A stretch of 64,000 bases of DNA from Geminicoccaceae bacterium (GCA_025999455.1 AP024683.1:1371501-1435500), one strand, 5' to 3'; positions 38,267-46,362 are shown, numbered from the stretch's first letter. The notes: generated from the sequence alone by a model not told the origin. Numbers and translations are program-made.

Positions 38267-38998
38267 TCAGCGCGAGGCGCGCGCGAGCCCGGCGAGCTCG
38301 TCCGTGATCGCGCGCGCCGCGGCGGCCGGGTCCGGGGCGGCGGTGATCGGCCGGCCGACGACCAGGAGATCGGCGCCGGCCGCGAGGGCGGCGGCCGGCG
38401 ACATGACCCGCTTCTGATCGCCGCTCGTCGCACCGGCCGGGCGGATCCCGGGGACCACGAGCAGGGGCTCGGGCCCGACCGCCGCGCGGATCGCGGCGAT
38501 TTCGAGCGGCGAGCAGACCATGCCGTCGAGGCCCGCCTCGCGGGCGAGCCGGGCGAGCCGGACCGCCTGCTCGAGCGGCCCGCCCGCCACGCCCGTGGCG
38601 GCGAGATCGTCGGCGTCGAGGCTCGTGAGCACGGTCACGGCGAGGAGCCGCGGCCGCGTCGGGAACGCCCGGGCCGCCTCGACCGCGGCCTCGAGCATCG
38701 CCCGGCCACCGCTCGCGTGCACCGTCAAGAGCGCCACGCCGAGCCCGGCCGCGGCGCGGACCGCCCCCGCCACGGTGTTCGGGATGTCGTGGAGCTTGAG
38801 GTCGAGGAAGATCGGCAGGCCGGTCGAGGCGAGGGCGCGGACCGCGGCCGGGCCCTCGGCCACGAAGAGCTCGAGGCCGAGCTTGAGCCCGCCGACGGCA
38901 CCCGCGAGTCGGCGGGCGAGTCCGAGCGCGCTTTCGAGATCCGGCCGGTCGATCGCGGCGACGACCGGGCCCGGGAAACCGGCGTGTGCCGCCCTCAT
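38267..38998 (-). CDS. pyrF: Orotidine 5'-phosphate decarboxylase
   Basis: The last step of UMP synthesis. The 243-residue TIM-barrel enzyme has the active-site block [20 protein letters not shown] with the Asp/Lys/Asp network, the N-terminal [17 protein letters not shown] and the phosphate-binding VVPGIRPAG with [11 protein letters not shown]. The ATG at 38996-38998 overlaps the stop of the diguanylate cyclase gene (ATGA), so the two are translated from one message. Confidence 0.94.
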   Translation of the reverse strand: MRAAHAGFPGPVVAAIDRPDLESALGLARRLAGAVGGLKLGLELFVAEGPAAVRALASTGLPIFLDLKLHDIPNTVAGAVRAAAGLGVALLTVHASGGRAMLEAAVEAARAFPTRPRLLAVTVLTSLDADDLAATGVAGGPLEQAVRLARLAREAGLDGMVCSPLEIAAIRAAVGPEPLLVVPGIRPAGATSGDQKRVMSPAAALAAGADLLVVGRPITAAPDPAAAARAITDELAGLARASR

Positions 38999-39768
38999 CG
39001 TGCGGCGCGCAGACCGCGGCGGACGAAGCCCTCGCCGGTGCCGGGTTCGGCCGCGCGGGAGCGGCCGCGGCCGGCGCGCTTGGCGGCGTAGAGCGCGGCA
39101 TCGGCCCGGGCGAAGAGGCCGTCGAGGTCGAGCCCCGGCTCGAGCGCGGCGATCCCGATGCTCACGCTCAACGGCACCGGCCGCCCGGCGCGGCGGAAAT
39201 CGGCGAGGCCCACGGCCGAGACAATCCGCTCGGCCACGAGCCCGGCTTCGTCGGGGGCGGCGTTGCGCAGGAGCACGGCGAACTCCTCGCCGCCGATCCG
39301 GCCGACGAGGTCGTATTGGCGGGTCGCGGCGAGCAGGGTGGAGGCGATCACCTTCAAGGCCTCGTCGCCGGCGGCGTGGCCGTGGGCGTCGTTGATGGCC
39401 TTGAAATGATCGGCGTCGAGCACGAGCAGGGTCAAGGGGCAACGTTCCTCGCGCGCCCGCCGCAACGCTTCCTCCGCGGCCTCGAAAAAAGCCCGCCGGT
39501 TCAAGAGCCCGGTGAGCCCGTCGCGCCGCGCGAGCTCCTCGATCTCGCCCTTGGCGCGCGCGAGCCGGCGCAACAGCTCGAGGAGATAGGCGACCATCGG
39601 GGTGGCGAGGACGAACGGGGCCGCGGCGGAGAAGGCCAGCCAGAACGGGTCGAGCGTGCCGTCGCGCCAAAACGCGATGGCCGCGTAGAGGGCCGTCGAG
39701 GCGCACACGGAAAGCCCGCTCGCCAAGAGCGTGCCGAGCACGACATCGCGTCCCGTTCGGACGACCAT
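38995..39768 (-). CDS. Membrane diguanylate cyclase
   Basis: A 257-residue GGDEF protein predicted to make cyclic di-GMP. Two membrane helices (about 11-34 and 43-66) are followed by a short coiled linker and a GGDEF domain. The active loop is GGEEF (159-163), and an inhibitory I-site RxxD is present as Arg150 to Asp153, so product feedback is expected. There is no periplasmic sensor domain of note. The ATG at 39766-39768 was chosen; the frame is open further upstream but unconserved. It is coupled to pyrF by a 4-bp overlap, an unusual partner. Confidence 0.9.
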   Translation of the reverse strand: MVVRTGRDVVLGTLLASGLSVCASTALYAAIAFWRDGTLDPFWLAFSAAAPFVLATPMVAYLLELLRRLARAKGEIEELARRDGLTGLLNRRAFFEAAEEALRRAREERCPLTLLVLDADHFKAINDAHGHAAGDEALKVIASTLLAATRQYDLVGRIGGEEFAVLLRNAAPDEAGLVAERIVSAVGLADFRRAGRPVPLSVSIGIAALEPGLDLDGLFARADAALYAAKRAGRGRSRAAEPGTGEGFVRRGLRAAR

Positions 39769-40045
39769 CTCGAGCCCTCGCGCCGCACTGTCCTCGAGAA
39801 TAGCACTGCAAGGGTCGGCGATCCAGGGCCGGGGGCAACCACACGGAGAATTGATCGATGCACCGGCAGCCGAGGTTCGCCGGTTCGGCGAGGTGCCGGG
39901 TCGGCGCGGTCGCCGGCGTCGTTCCCGATGCCGGCGAGCCCCGCGTCCCGTGCACCGCACCCCGAGCCGGCACGCGGTCGCCGAAGCCCGGCCTCGGTGC
40001 TACCCGAGGCTGGCATCGCCGACGAACCGGCAGGGAGGAGCGAGC

Positions 40046-40879
40046 ATGAGCGACGCGCGCCGGCCGACCTTGCGCTGCCCGCCGGGTGCGACCGACACCC
40101 ACATGCATTTCTACGGGCCCTACGAGCGCTATCCTCTGGCGCCGACGAGCCCCAACGCGCCGCCGCCCGCGCTCCTGCCGGACTATCGAGCACTCCAGGC
40201 CCGGCTCGGGCTCGAGCGGGTCGTGGTCGTTCAGCCGGCGGGCTATCTCTGCGACAATCGCTGCACGCTCGAAGCGGTCGCCGCGCTCGGTCCGCGCGCC
40301 CGGGCCGTGGTCGTCGTCCCGCTCGGCACCGGCGATGCCGAGCTCGAGCGCCTGTCGCGCGCCGGGGCGGTCGGGCTTCGGGTGTTCTTGTTGCCCGGCG
40401 GCATCTTCCAATGGCAGCAGCTTCCCGAGCTCGCGGCCATGGCGCGTTCGGCCGGCTGGCACCTCCAACTCCAGTTCAACGGCCGTCTCTTCCCCGAGCA
40501 TTTCGACCTGCTCGCGCGGCTCGACTGCCAACTCGTCTTCGACCACGTCGGCCGCTTCATGGATCCCGTGCCGGTCGACCACGAAGCCTTCCGCTGTCTG
40601 CAGCGGCTCGTCGACAAGGGCGCTTACGTCAAGCTCAGCGCGCCTTACGAGAGCTCGAGGCTCGGCCCGCCCGGCTTCGACGACGTGGCGCCGCTCGCCA
40701 AGGCGCTCGTGCGGCAGGCGCCGGAGCGGATGCTCTGGGCCTCGAACTGGCCGCATCCGGGCAAGGCGCCGCAGGACGAGGCGGCGCTTCTGGACCTGTT
40801 GCTCGACTGGGCCCCCGAGGAGGCCGACCGGCGGCGCATCCTGGTCGACAACCCGGCCCGGCTCTACCGCTTCGGTTGA
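40046..40879 (+). CDS. Amidohydrolase-family TIM-barrel hydrolase
   Basis: A 277-residue protein of the amidohydrolase 2 group, which includes 2-pyrone-4,6-dicarboxylate lactonase and sugar lactone isomerases. His19 and His21 in DTHMHFYGP form the HxH motif, and FDHVGR carries another conserved histidine. The usual strand-8 aspartate is Asn234 here (WASNWPHPG), so the mechanism or metal use may differ. The ATG at 40046 has GGGAGGAG 5 bp upstream. The gene stands alone; substrate is unknown. Confidence 0.8.
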   Translation: MSDARRPTLRCPPGATDTHMHFYGPYERYPLAPTSPNAPPPALLPDYRALQARLGLERVVVVQPAGYLCDNRCTLEAVAALGPRARAVVVVPLGTGDAELERLSRAGAVGLRVFLLPGGIFQWQQLPELAAMARSAGWHLQLQFNGRLFPEHFDLLARLDCQLVFDHVGRFMDPVPVDHEAFRCLQRLVDKGAYVKLSAPYESSRLGPPGFDDVAPLAKALVRQAPERMLWASNWPHPGKAPQDEAALLDLLLDWAPEEADRRRILVDNPARLYRFG

Positions 40880-41033
40880 GCGCTCGCGCGCCGCGCGAGG
40901 TGGCGTCCGAGCCACGCAAGACTTCGGGAAATCGCCTCGCCCCGGATCTCGCGAAATATCCGACCAGGCTCGCTATTGGCCGATCCGGCCTCCGGCCCTC
41001 GAGAGTATTGTGCGAAAGTCCAGGCCGCCAGAG

Positions 41034-41165
41034 GATTTTCGCTGACGTGTCGGTCGACGGGCCTCTCGGCATCGCGATTTTCTGTCGATCGCCGAGCCGT
41101 GCTCAGCCGGAGGTGTGATTTTCCCAATATTCGTATCGATTTTTACTGGCGAGCTCCAGAAAATC
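41034..41165 (+). promoter_or_regulatory. Helically phased GATTTT tracts, possible operator or curved DNA
   Basis: GATTTTC occurs at 41034-41040, 41076-41082 and 41117-41123, GATTTTT begins at 41138, and the reverse complement GAAAATC is at 41159-41165. Spacings are 42, 41, 21 and 21 bp, all close to multiples of 10.5. The last two copies also form an imperfect inverted repeat, GATTTTTACTGG (41138-41149) and CCAGAAAATC (41156-41165). Such phasing fits a regulator bound on one face of the helix or intrinsic curvature that stimulates the promoter 24 bp downstream. Confidence 0.55.
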
Positions 41166-41188
41166 GGTGGAAAGCCGGCAATCGACGC

Positions 41189-41216
41189 TTGCATGTTCTT
41201 TTGATCGCCATATAAG
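41189..41216 (+). promoter_or_regulatory. Sigma70-type promoter of the kamA operon
   Basis: TTGCAT (41189-41194) and TATAAG (41211-41216) are separated by 16 bp, matching the consensus at four and five positions in a region where A and T are rare. The predicted start near 41223 gives a 5' leader of about 48 nt before the ATG at 41271, which follows GGGAGAGGGG. Confidence 0.65.
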
Positions 41217-41270
41217 GCCGGCGAGTCGGTCGAGGTGCCGACGACGGCCGCCGACCGCCGGGAGAGGGGA

Positions 41271-42602
41271 ATGCTGGAGCTCGACGCAGCGGAAATCCTC
41301 CGCCCTCCGAGTACCGACGACACGGAGCGGTCCGGAACGAGCGGCCCGGAGGCCGCCTTCCGCGCCGCCAGGCCCGGGCTTTCCGGCCCCGCCGCGCCGG
41401 CCCGGGCTCGGCGGCGCGAATCGTTTCCGATGGGCCCCGAAAGCCGCGCCTTCAAGCGCCGTTTCTTCCGCGACGCGAGCCGCGCCGAGTGGGACGATTG
41501 GCGCTGGCAGGCGCGCAACCGGCTCCGCACCCTCGCCCAACTCGAGCGCGTGTTCACCTTGACCGAGGACGAGCGCGAGGCGATCCGCCGCCACCAAGGG
41601 GCGCTGCCGGTTGGCATCACGCCCGTCTACGCCGCCCTTATGGGTCTCGACGATCCGAGCGAGCCCCTGCGCCGCACCCACGTTCCGGTCGGGGCCGAGT
41701 ATCTCCGCTCGCCGGGCGAGGCCGACGACCCGCTCGGCGAGGATTCGCACGCGCCCGTCCCCGGTCTCGTCCACCGCTATCCCGACCGGGTGCTGTTCCT
41801 CGCCACCGCCTTCTGCTCGACCTATTGCCGCTACTGCACCCGCTCGCGGCTCGTGGGCGAGGTGGGTGGCGACCATCGCTTCGCCTATGCGCAGTGGGAG
41901 AAGGCGCTCGCCTACATCGCCGCCACACCCACCGTCCGCGACGTGCTCATCTCGGGCGGCGATCCCCTCACGCTCGGCGACGACAAGCTCGACTGGCTGC
42001 TCGGCCGGTTGAAGGCGATCCCGCACGTCGAGTTCGTGCGGATCGGCACCAAGGTCCCGGTCGTGCTGCCGCAGCGGATCACCCGTGGGCTCCTGGCCGT
42101 CCTGCGCCGCCACCGGCCGATCTGGATGAGCCTCCATTTCACCCACCCCAAGGAGCTCACGGTCGAGACGAGCGAAGCCTGCGACCGGCTCGCCGATGCC
42201 GGCGTGCCGCTCGGCTCGCAGACCGTGCTCTTGAAGGGCGTCAACGACGACGCGGCGGTCCTGAAAGCGCTGTTCCACGGCCTCCTGCGCCGCCGCGTGC
42301 GGCCCTACTACCTCTTCCAGTGCGATCCGATCACCGGCTCGGCCCATTTCCGCACGCCGGTCGAGAAGGGAATCGAGATCATCCGAGCGCTGCGCGGCCA
42401 CACCTCGGGCTATGCGGTGCCGACCTACGTGATCGACACGCCGGGTGGCGGCGGCAAGGTCCCGCTCCTGCCCGATTACGTCGTCGGCCGCGACGGCGAG
42501 GATCTGCTCCTGCGCAATTTCGAGGGCCGGCTCTACCGCTACCACGACCCGGGTGGGCGGATCGGCCGCGCCCTCGCCACGGGGAGCGCCGAGCCGTGCT
42601 GA
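41271..42602 (+). CDS. kamA: Lysine 2,3-aminomutase (radical SAM)
   Basis: KamA converts L-lysine to L-beta-lysine using S-adenosylmethionine, a 4Fe-4S cluster and PLP. The product has 443 residues. The cluster motif is Cys182, Cys186 and Cys189 (CSTYCRYC). PLP Lys396 lies in PGGGGKVP. Two aspartates that bind the lysine side chain in the clostridial enzyme are kept: Asp352 (FQCD) and Asp389 (YVID); glutamate 2,3-aminomutases replace them. The first about 55 residues are a variable extension. The ATG at 41271 has a strong Shine-Dalgarno; an ATG 12 codons upstream is less likely. It heads a six-gene operon whose next gene overlaps by 7 bp. EpmB-like tRNA/EF-P modification is less likely, since no epmA/efp is adjacent. 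Confidence 0.9.
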   Translation: MLELDAAEILRPPSTDDTERSGTSGPEAAFRAARPGLSGPAAPARARRRESFPMGPESRAFKRRFFRDASRAEWDDWRWQARNRLRTLAQLERVFTLTEDEREAIRRHQGALPVGITPVYAALMGLDDPSEPLRRTHVPVGAEYLRSPGEADDPLGEDSHAPVPGLVHRYPDRVLFLATAFCSTYCRYCTRSRLVGEVGGDHRFAYAQWEKALAYIAATPTVRDVLISGGDPLTLGDDKLDWLLGRLKAIPHVEFVRIGTKVPVVLPQRITRGLLAVLRRHRPIWMSLHFTHPKELTVETSEACDRLADAGVPLGSQTVLLKGVNDDAAVLKALFHGLLRRRVRPYYLFQCDPITGSAHFRTPVEKGIEIIRALRGHTSGYAVPTYVIDTPGGGGKVPLLPDYVVGRDGEDLLLRNFEGRLYRYHDPGGRIGRALATGSAEPC

Positions 42603-43606
42603 TCGGCCTCACCTACGACCTGCGCGACGACTATCGCGGCCTGGGCCTTTCCGAAGAGCAGCTCGCCGAGTTCGACAATCCCGAGACGATCGCCGAGATC
42701 GAGGCCGCCCTCCGTCGCCTCGGCCACGGCGTGGATCGGATCGGCCACGTCCGCCGGCTCGCCGAGCGGCTCGTCGCCGGGCATCGCTGGGACCTCGTCT
42801 TCAACATCTGCGAGGGCCTCGCCGGCCGCTCGCGCGAGGCCCAGGTGCCGGCGCTGCTCGAGGCGTTCGGCCAGCCCTACACCTTCGCCGACCCGCTCGT
42901 CATGGCCGCCACCCTCGACAAGGCGGTGGCCAAGCGGCTGGTCCGCGACCACGGCCTCGCGACCGCCCCCTTCGCCCTGGTCGAGCGGGCGGCCGACATC
43001 GCCGCGGTCGACCTGCCTTTCCCGCTCTTCGCCAAGCCCGTGGCGGAGGGGACCGGCAAGGGCGTGAGCCCCGCTTCGCTCGTCCGCTCGAAAAAGGAGC
43101 TCGAGCGGGTCTGCCGCACGCTGCTCGCCCGCTACGCCCAGCCCGTGCTCGTCGAGACCTATCTCCCGGGCCGCGAGTTCACGGTCGGGATCGTCGGCAG
43201 CGGCCCGCGGGCGCGGATCGTCGGGACGCTCGAGGTCGAGCTCCTGCCCGGCGCCGAGCCCGGCGTCTATTCCTACACGAACAAGGAGCGCTGCGAGGAG
43301 CTCGTCCGCTACCGCCTGGTCGACGATTCCGAGGCACGGGCCGCCGCCGAGCTCGCCCTCGCCTGCTACCGGGCGCTCGAGTGCCGCGACGCCGGCCGGG
43401 TGGATCTCAGGAGCGACGCCGCCGGCCGGCCGCATTTCCTCGAGGTCAATCCCTTGGCGGGCCTGCATCCGACCCATTCCGACCTGCCGATCCTCGCGAG
43501 CCTCGCGGGGCTCGGCTACGACGGCCTGATCGGCGCGATCGTCGCGTCGGCGGCCGAGCGGGCGGGCCTTCTGAACGCGCGCGCGGCCCGCCGCCGGGTG
43601 GGGTGA
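42596..43606 (+). CDS. ATP-grasp ligase 1, D-Ala-D-Ala-ligase-like
   Basis: A 336-residue ATP-grasp enzyme of the COG1181 type, predicted to form an amide or peptide bond through an acyl-phosphate. Visible blocks are VFNICEGLAGRSREAQVPALLEAF (about 65-88), the ATP-binding FAKPVAEGTGKGVSP, the central ETYLPGREFTVGIVG and the metal-binding end HFLEVNPLAGLHPTHSDLP. The GTG at 42596-42598 overlaps the kamA stop (GTGCTGA). In this operon it is not expected to be a cell-wall Ddl; joining beta-lysine or lysine to another amino acid is the working inference. A second ligase follows after 6 bp. Confidence 0.88.
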   Translation: MLIGLTYDLRDDYRGLGLSEEQLAEFDNPETIAEIEAALRRLGHGVDRIGHVRRLAERLVAGHRWDLVFNICEGLAGRSREAQVPALLEAFGQPYTFADPLVMAATLDKAVAKRLVRDHGLATAPFALVERAADIAAVDLPFPLFAKPVAEGTGKGVSPASLVRSKKELERVCRTLLARYAQPVLVETYLPGREFTVGIVGSGPRARIVGTLEVELLPGAEPGVYSYTNKERCEELVRYRLVDDSEARAAAELALACYRALECRDAGRVDLRSDAAGRPHFLEVNPLAGLHPTHSDLPILASLAGLGYDGLIGAIVASAAERAGLLNARAARRRVG

Positions 43607-43612
43607 CGCGCC

Positions 43613-44668
43613 GTGGCGCCACGCGCCCTCCTCCTCCACGGCGTCGTCGACCCCGGCGATCGGCCGGACGAGGCCGACACGCTCGTCCAGGTCCGCGAGC
43701 TCGACCGCACCTTGCGGTCCCTGGGCTTCCGCACCGCCGAGCTCGCCCTCGATCTCGACCTCCGGCCGCTCGAAAGGCTCGCCGCCGACCCACCCGAGAT
43801 CGTCGTCTACTTGGTCGAGGCGCTGGCCGGTCGGGCCGGGCTGCAGCACCTGCCGGCGGCAGTCCTCGAGGTCCTGGGCATTCCCTTCACGGGTGCGCCG
43901 GCCGCGGCCCTCCAACTCACCACCGACAAGCTCGCGACGAAGCGCCTCCTGCGCCGGGCGGGCCTGCCGACCCCCGATTGGGTCGAGCGGGCGGAAGCGG
44001 CCGATCCGGCCCGGTCGTGGATCGTCAAGGCGGTCGACGAGGACGCTTCCTTGGGCCTCGACGAAGGGGCCGTCGTGTCCGGCGATCGGGTCGGCGAGCG
44101 GATCGCCGCCTGCCGGCGGCGGTTCGGCGGGCGCTGGTTCGCCGAAGCCTTCGTCGAAGGCCGGGAGTTCAACCTGCCCCTCCTCGAAGGGCCGGACGGG
44201 GTCGAGCTCCTGCCGATCGGTGAGATCGACTTTTCCGACTATCCGAAGGACCGGCCGCGGATCGTGGATTACGACGCCAAATGGACTCCGGGCTCGCCCA
44301 CTTGGGAGACGACGCCGCGGATCTTCGAGCCGCGTCCGGGCGACGCGCGGCTACGGGCCGAGCTCGCCGAGCTCGCCTTCACCTGCTGGGAGCTCTTCGG
44401 GCTCCGCGGCTACGCCCGGGTCGACTTCCGGGTCGACGCGGCGGGCCGGCCCTGGATCCTCGAGGTCAACGCCAATCCCTGCCTTTCGGCCGATGCCGGC
44501 TACATGGCGGCCGCGGAAGAGGCCGGCCTCGCCCCCGACGAGGTCGTCCGCCGGATCCTGACGACGGCCGGCGTGCCGCCGCCCGGCCGCCCCTCGCGCC
44601 CGCGGGCCGGCGGAGGCGAGGGCCGGCAGCTCGGGGCGACCCTCGCGGCTTCGGGGACGCGGCCTTGA
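43613..44668 (+). CDS. ATP-grasp ligase 2, D-Ala-D-Ala-ligase-like
   Basis: A 351-residue relative of the upstream ligase but clearly diverged. The blocks are VYLVEALAGRAGLQHLPAAVLEVLG, IVKAVDEDASLGLDEG, FAEAFVEGREFNLPLL and ILEVNANPCLSADAGYMAAAEEAGL; the last, with Asn-Pro, is the magnesium-binding segment. It starts with a GTG at 43613. Two successive ligases suggest two condensation steps or a tripeptide-like product. The C-terminal 30 residues are an unconserved Pro/Gly-rich tail. Its stop overlaps the start of the acetyltransferase gene. Confidence 0.87.
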   Translation: MAPRALLLHGVVDPGDRPDEADTLVQVRELDRTLRSLGFRTAELALDLDLRPLERLAADPPEIVVYLVEALAGRAGLQHLPAAVLEVLGIPFTGAPAAALQLTTDKLATKRLLRRAGLPTPDWVERAEAADPARSWIVKAVDEDASLGLDEGAVVSGDRVGERIAACRRRFGGRWFAEAFVEGREFNLPLLEGPDGVELLPIGEIDFSDYPKDRPRIVDYDAKWTPGSPTWETTPRIFEPRPGDARLRAELAELAFTCWELFGLRGYARVDFRVDAAGRPWILEVNANPCLSADAGYMAAAEEAGLAPDEVVRRILTTAGVPPPGRPSRPRAGGGEGRQLGATLAASGTRP

Positions 44669-45225
44669 GCGGGGTCGCGGCTCGGCGCCGCCCGGCGTCC
44701 GACGCCCGTCCGGCCTTCCGCGACGCGCCGGGCCCGGGCGATCTCCGGGCGGTCCCGGAGCTCGTCGCCGCGACCGGCTTCTTCCGCCCGAGCGAGGTCG
44801 AGATCGCCCGCGAGCTCGTGGCGGAATGCCTCGCGCGCGGCCCCGACGCCTCGGGCTACCATTTCCTGCTCGCCGACGACGCCCGAGGCCTCGCGGGCTA
44901 TGTCTGCTTCGGCCCGATCGCCGGGACGGAAGGCAGCTTCGACCTCTACTGGATCGCCGTGCGGCCGGACCGCTGGGGCATGGGCCTCGGTCGGGCGCTC
45001 TTGAGCGCGGCCGAAGCGCGGATCGCGGCTTGGGGCGGCAGGCGCGTCTGGATCGAGACCTCGACCACCGACCGCTACGCCCCGACCCGCGCCTTCTACG
45101 CGGCCTGCGGCTACCGGCTCGAGGCCGTGCTCGCCGATTTCTACGCGCCGGGCGACGGCAAGGCCTTCTTCGTCAAGGTCCTGGGCGAACCGGGCGAGGG
45201 CGGATGCGGATCGGCCGCGTCCTGA
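44665..45225 (+). CDS. GNAT-family N-acetyltransferase
   Basis: A 186-residue acetyl-CoA-dependent transferase. The CoA-pyrophosphate loop is RWGMGLGRALLSAAEARI (about 110-127), preceded by the strand LYWIAVRPD and followed by IETSTTDRYAPTRAFYAACGY, a classical GNAT C-terminus. The proposed start is a TTG at 44665-44667 that overlaps the ligase stop (TTGA); no ATG or GTG lies before the domain. It could acetylate beta-lysine or the ligase product, as AblB does for N-epsilon-acetyl-beta-lysine, but it is not closely recognisable as AblB. Confidence 0.82.
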   Translation: MSGVAARRRPASDARPAFRDAPGPGDLRAVPELVAATGFFRPSEVEIARELVAECLARGPDASGYHFLLADDARGLAGYVCFGPIAGTEGSFDLYWIAVRPDRWGMGLGRALLSAAEARIAAWGGRRVWIETSTTDRYAPTRAFYAACGYRLEAVLADFYAPGDGKAFFVKVLGEPGEGGCGSAAS

Positions 45226-45581
45226 TCGGCCCGGCCGGGCCGAAGGGTCTCGGCGTCTTCGCAGCCGAACCCTTGCCCGCCGGCGTCCCGCTCGAGCCGC
45301 AACCCGTCTTCGAGCTCGACCCCGAGGACACGGAGCCGATCGAGCGCACCCGCTTCCGCCACCATTATTTCGCCCATCCGGAGCGGGACGGGGTGGGTGT
45401 CATCGTGCTCGGCTGGCTCACCTTGTGCAACCACGGCCGACCTCCCACCCTCGAGCTCGACTGGCGGTGCGATCCGACGACCGGCTGGTGGGTCGTCCCG
45501 GCCCCGGTCCGGTCGATCGCGGCCGGGGAGGAGCTCACGATCGACTACAATTGCCCGCTCTGGTTCGGGGCGCTGCCGTGA
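45204..45581 (+). CDS. Small SET-domain protein 1
   Basis: A 125-residue minimal SET domain, predicted to be an S-adenosylmethionine-dependent lysine N-methyltransferase. The expected motifs are in order: GPKGLGVFAAEPLPAG near residue 11 (GxG cofactor site), TLCNHGRPP (the NHS-type motif) and EELTIDYNCPLW at the end. There is no pre- or post-SET zinc region. The ATG at 45204 overlaps the GNAT gene by 22 bp. The target may be a small lysine or beta-lysine compound rather than a protein; this is inference from the operon. Confidence 0.82.
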   Translation: MRIGRVLIGPAGPKGLGVFAAEPLPAGVPLEPQPVFELDPEDTEPIERTRFRHHYFAHPERDGVGVIVLGWLTLCNHGRPPTLELDWRCDPTTGWWVVPAPVRSIAAGEELTIDYNCPLWFGALP

Positions 45582-45997
45582 GCCGGCGCCCGATCTCGCC
45601 GCGGCGGCTCGCCGTCCGGAGCGGCGATCGGCTGCTCGAGCTGCGCGCCGTGCCGGGCAAGGGCCGGGGTGTGTTCGCCCGCGTGCCGATCCCGGCCGGC
45701 CGGCTGCTCTGCCGCTGCCCGACCCTCGCCCTCGGCCGCGCCGACTGCGATCGGCTCAACGAGACCGTGCTCGCGAAGCATTTCTTCACGGGCGACGGGC
45801 CGGATTTCGAGGCCTGGCTCGGCCTCGGTCTCGTGACCCTCGTCAATCACGGCGTGCCGCCCAACGCCGACTGGCGCTACGTCGACGGCGGGCCCTTGGG
45901 TTGCCTGATCGAGCTCGTGGCCACGCGGCCGATCGCTGCCGGCGAGGAGGTCACGATCGACTACAACACCCCGCTCTGGTTCGAGCCCCTGCCCTAG
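45578..45997 (+). CDS. Small SET-domain protein 2
   Basis: A 139-residue paralogue of the preceding protein. SET motifs are GKGRGVFARVPIPAG, TLVNHGVPPNADW and GEEVTIDYNTPLWFEPLP. It differs from protein 1 in the middle insert (about 45-75), which may set substrate specificity. It starts at a GTG overlapping the previous stop (GTGA). Its TAG stop interlocks with the stop of the opposing DUF1850 gene in a shared CTAG (45994-45997), so the two operons end without any spacer. Confidence 0.82.
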   Translation: MSRRPISPRRLAVRSGDRLLELRAVPGKGRGVFARVPIPAGRLLCRCPTLALGRADCDRLNETVLAKHFFTGDGPDFEAWLGLGLVTLVNHGVPPNADWRYVDGGPLGCLIELVATRPIAAGEEVTIDYNTPLWFEPLP

Positions 45998-46362
45998 CGG
46001 CAGGGCCGGAGGGTCACGGGGCCGTCGCCCGCCGGCAGGATCTCGCCTAGTGGCCGACAGGTTCCTCGGGCGCAGAGCTGCCAATCCGGCAGGTCCGGGG
46101 CGCGGGCGAGGACGAGCTCGGGGACCGGCGGCCGCACGAGCCTCGAGCGCCAGGCGCCGGCCTCGAGCCGCGCGTCGGGGCCGGGCTCCATCCCCGCACC
46201 ACTGCCGCGCACCCGGCTCTCGACGAGGACGAGGCCCGCGGGCTCGACCCGCCAATCCTCTTCCCAGAGGAGCTTCTCGACCGTGTGCGTCCAGGCGAGG
46301 GTGAAGCTCGCGAGCGCGAGACGCAGCACCGTGGCCCCGGCCTCGAGGCAGAGCCCGCTCAT
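45994..46362 (-). CDS. DUF1850 protein of a TAXI-TRAP transporter operon
   Basis: A 122-residue product. The signature FTLAWTHTVEKLLWEEDWRVEPAGLVLVESRVRGSGAGMEPGPDAR is characteristic of DUF1850, a short family found with TAXI-type TRAP transporters. An N-terminal hydrophobic stretch (ATVLRLALASFTLAW) suggests export or membrane anchoring. The ATG at 46360-46362 overlaps the permease stop (ATGA). Its biochemical role in transport is not known. Confidence 0.85.
   Translation of the reverse strand: MSGLCLEAGATVLRLALASFTLAWTHTVEKLLWEEDWRVEPAGLVLVESRVRGSGAGMEPGPDARLEAGAWRSRLVRPPVPELVLARAPDLPDWQLCARGTCRPLGEILPAGDGPVTLRPCR

Larger units (their letters stand above)
40880..41270 (+). other. Regulatory region upstream of the kamA operon
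   Basis: A 391-bp intergenic region, clearly richer in A and T than the rest of the window, especially after 41030. It contains five GATTTT tracts in helical phase (41034-41165) and a good promoter (41189-41216). No coding frame is convincing. Confidence 0.6.

Noticed and set aside
41271-42602. EpmB-type EF-P modification aminomutase
   Set aside because: No epmA or efp gene is adjacent, and the operon partners are ligases, an acetyltransferase and SET proteins. EpmB cannot be excluded from sequence alone but is the weaker call.
42596-44668. Cell-wall D-alanine--D-alanine ligases
   Set aside because: Two diverged paralogues in a kamA operon away from mur/fts genes are more likely specialised peptide ligases.
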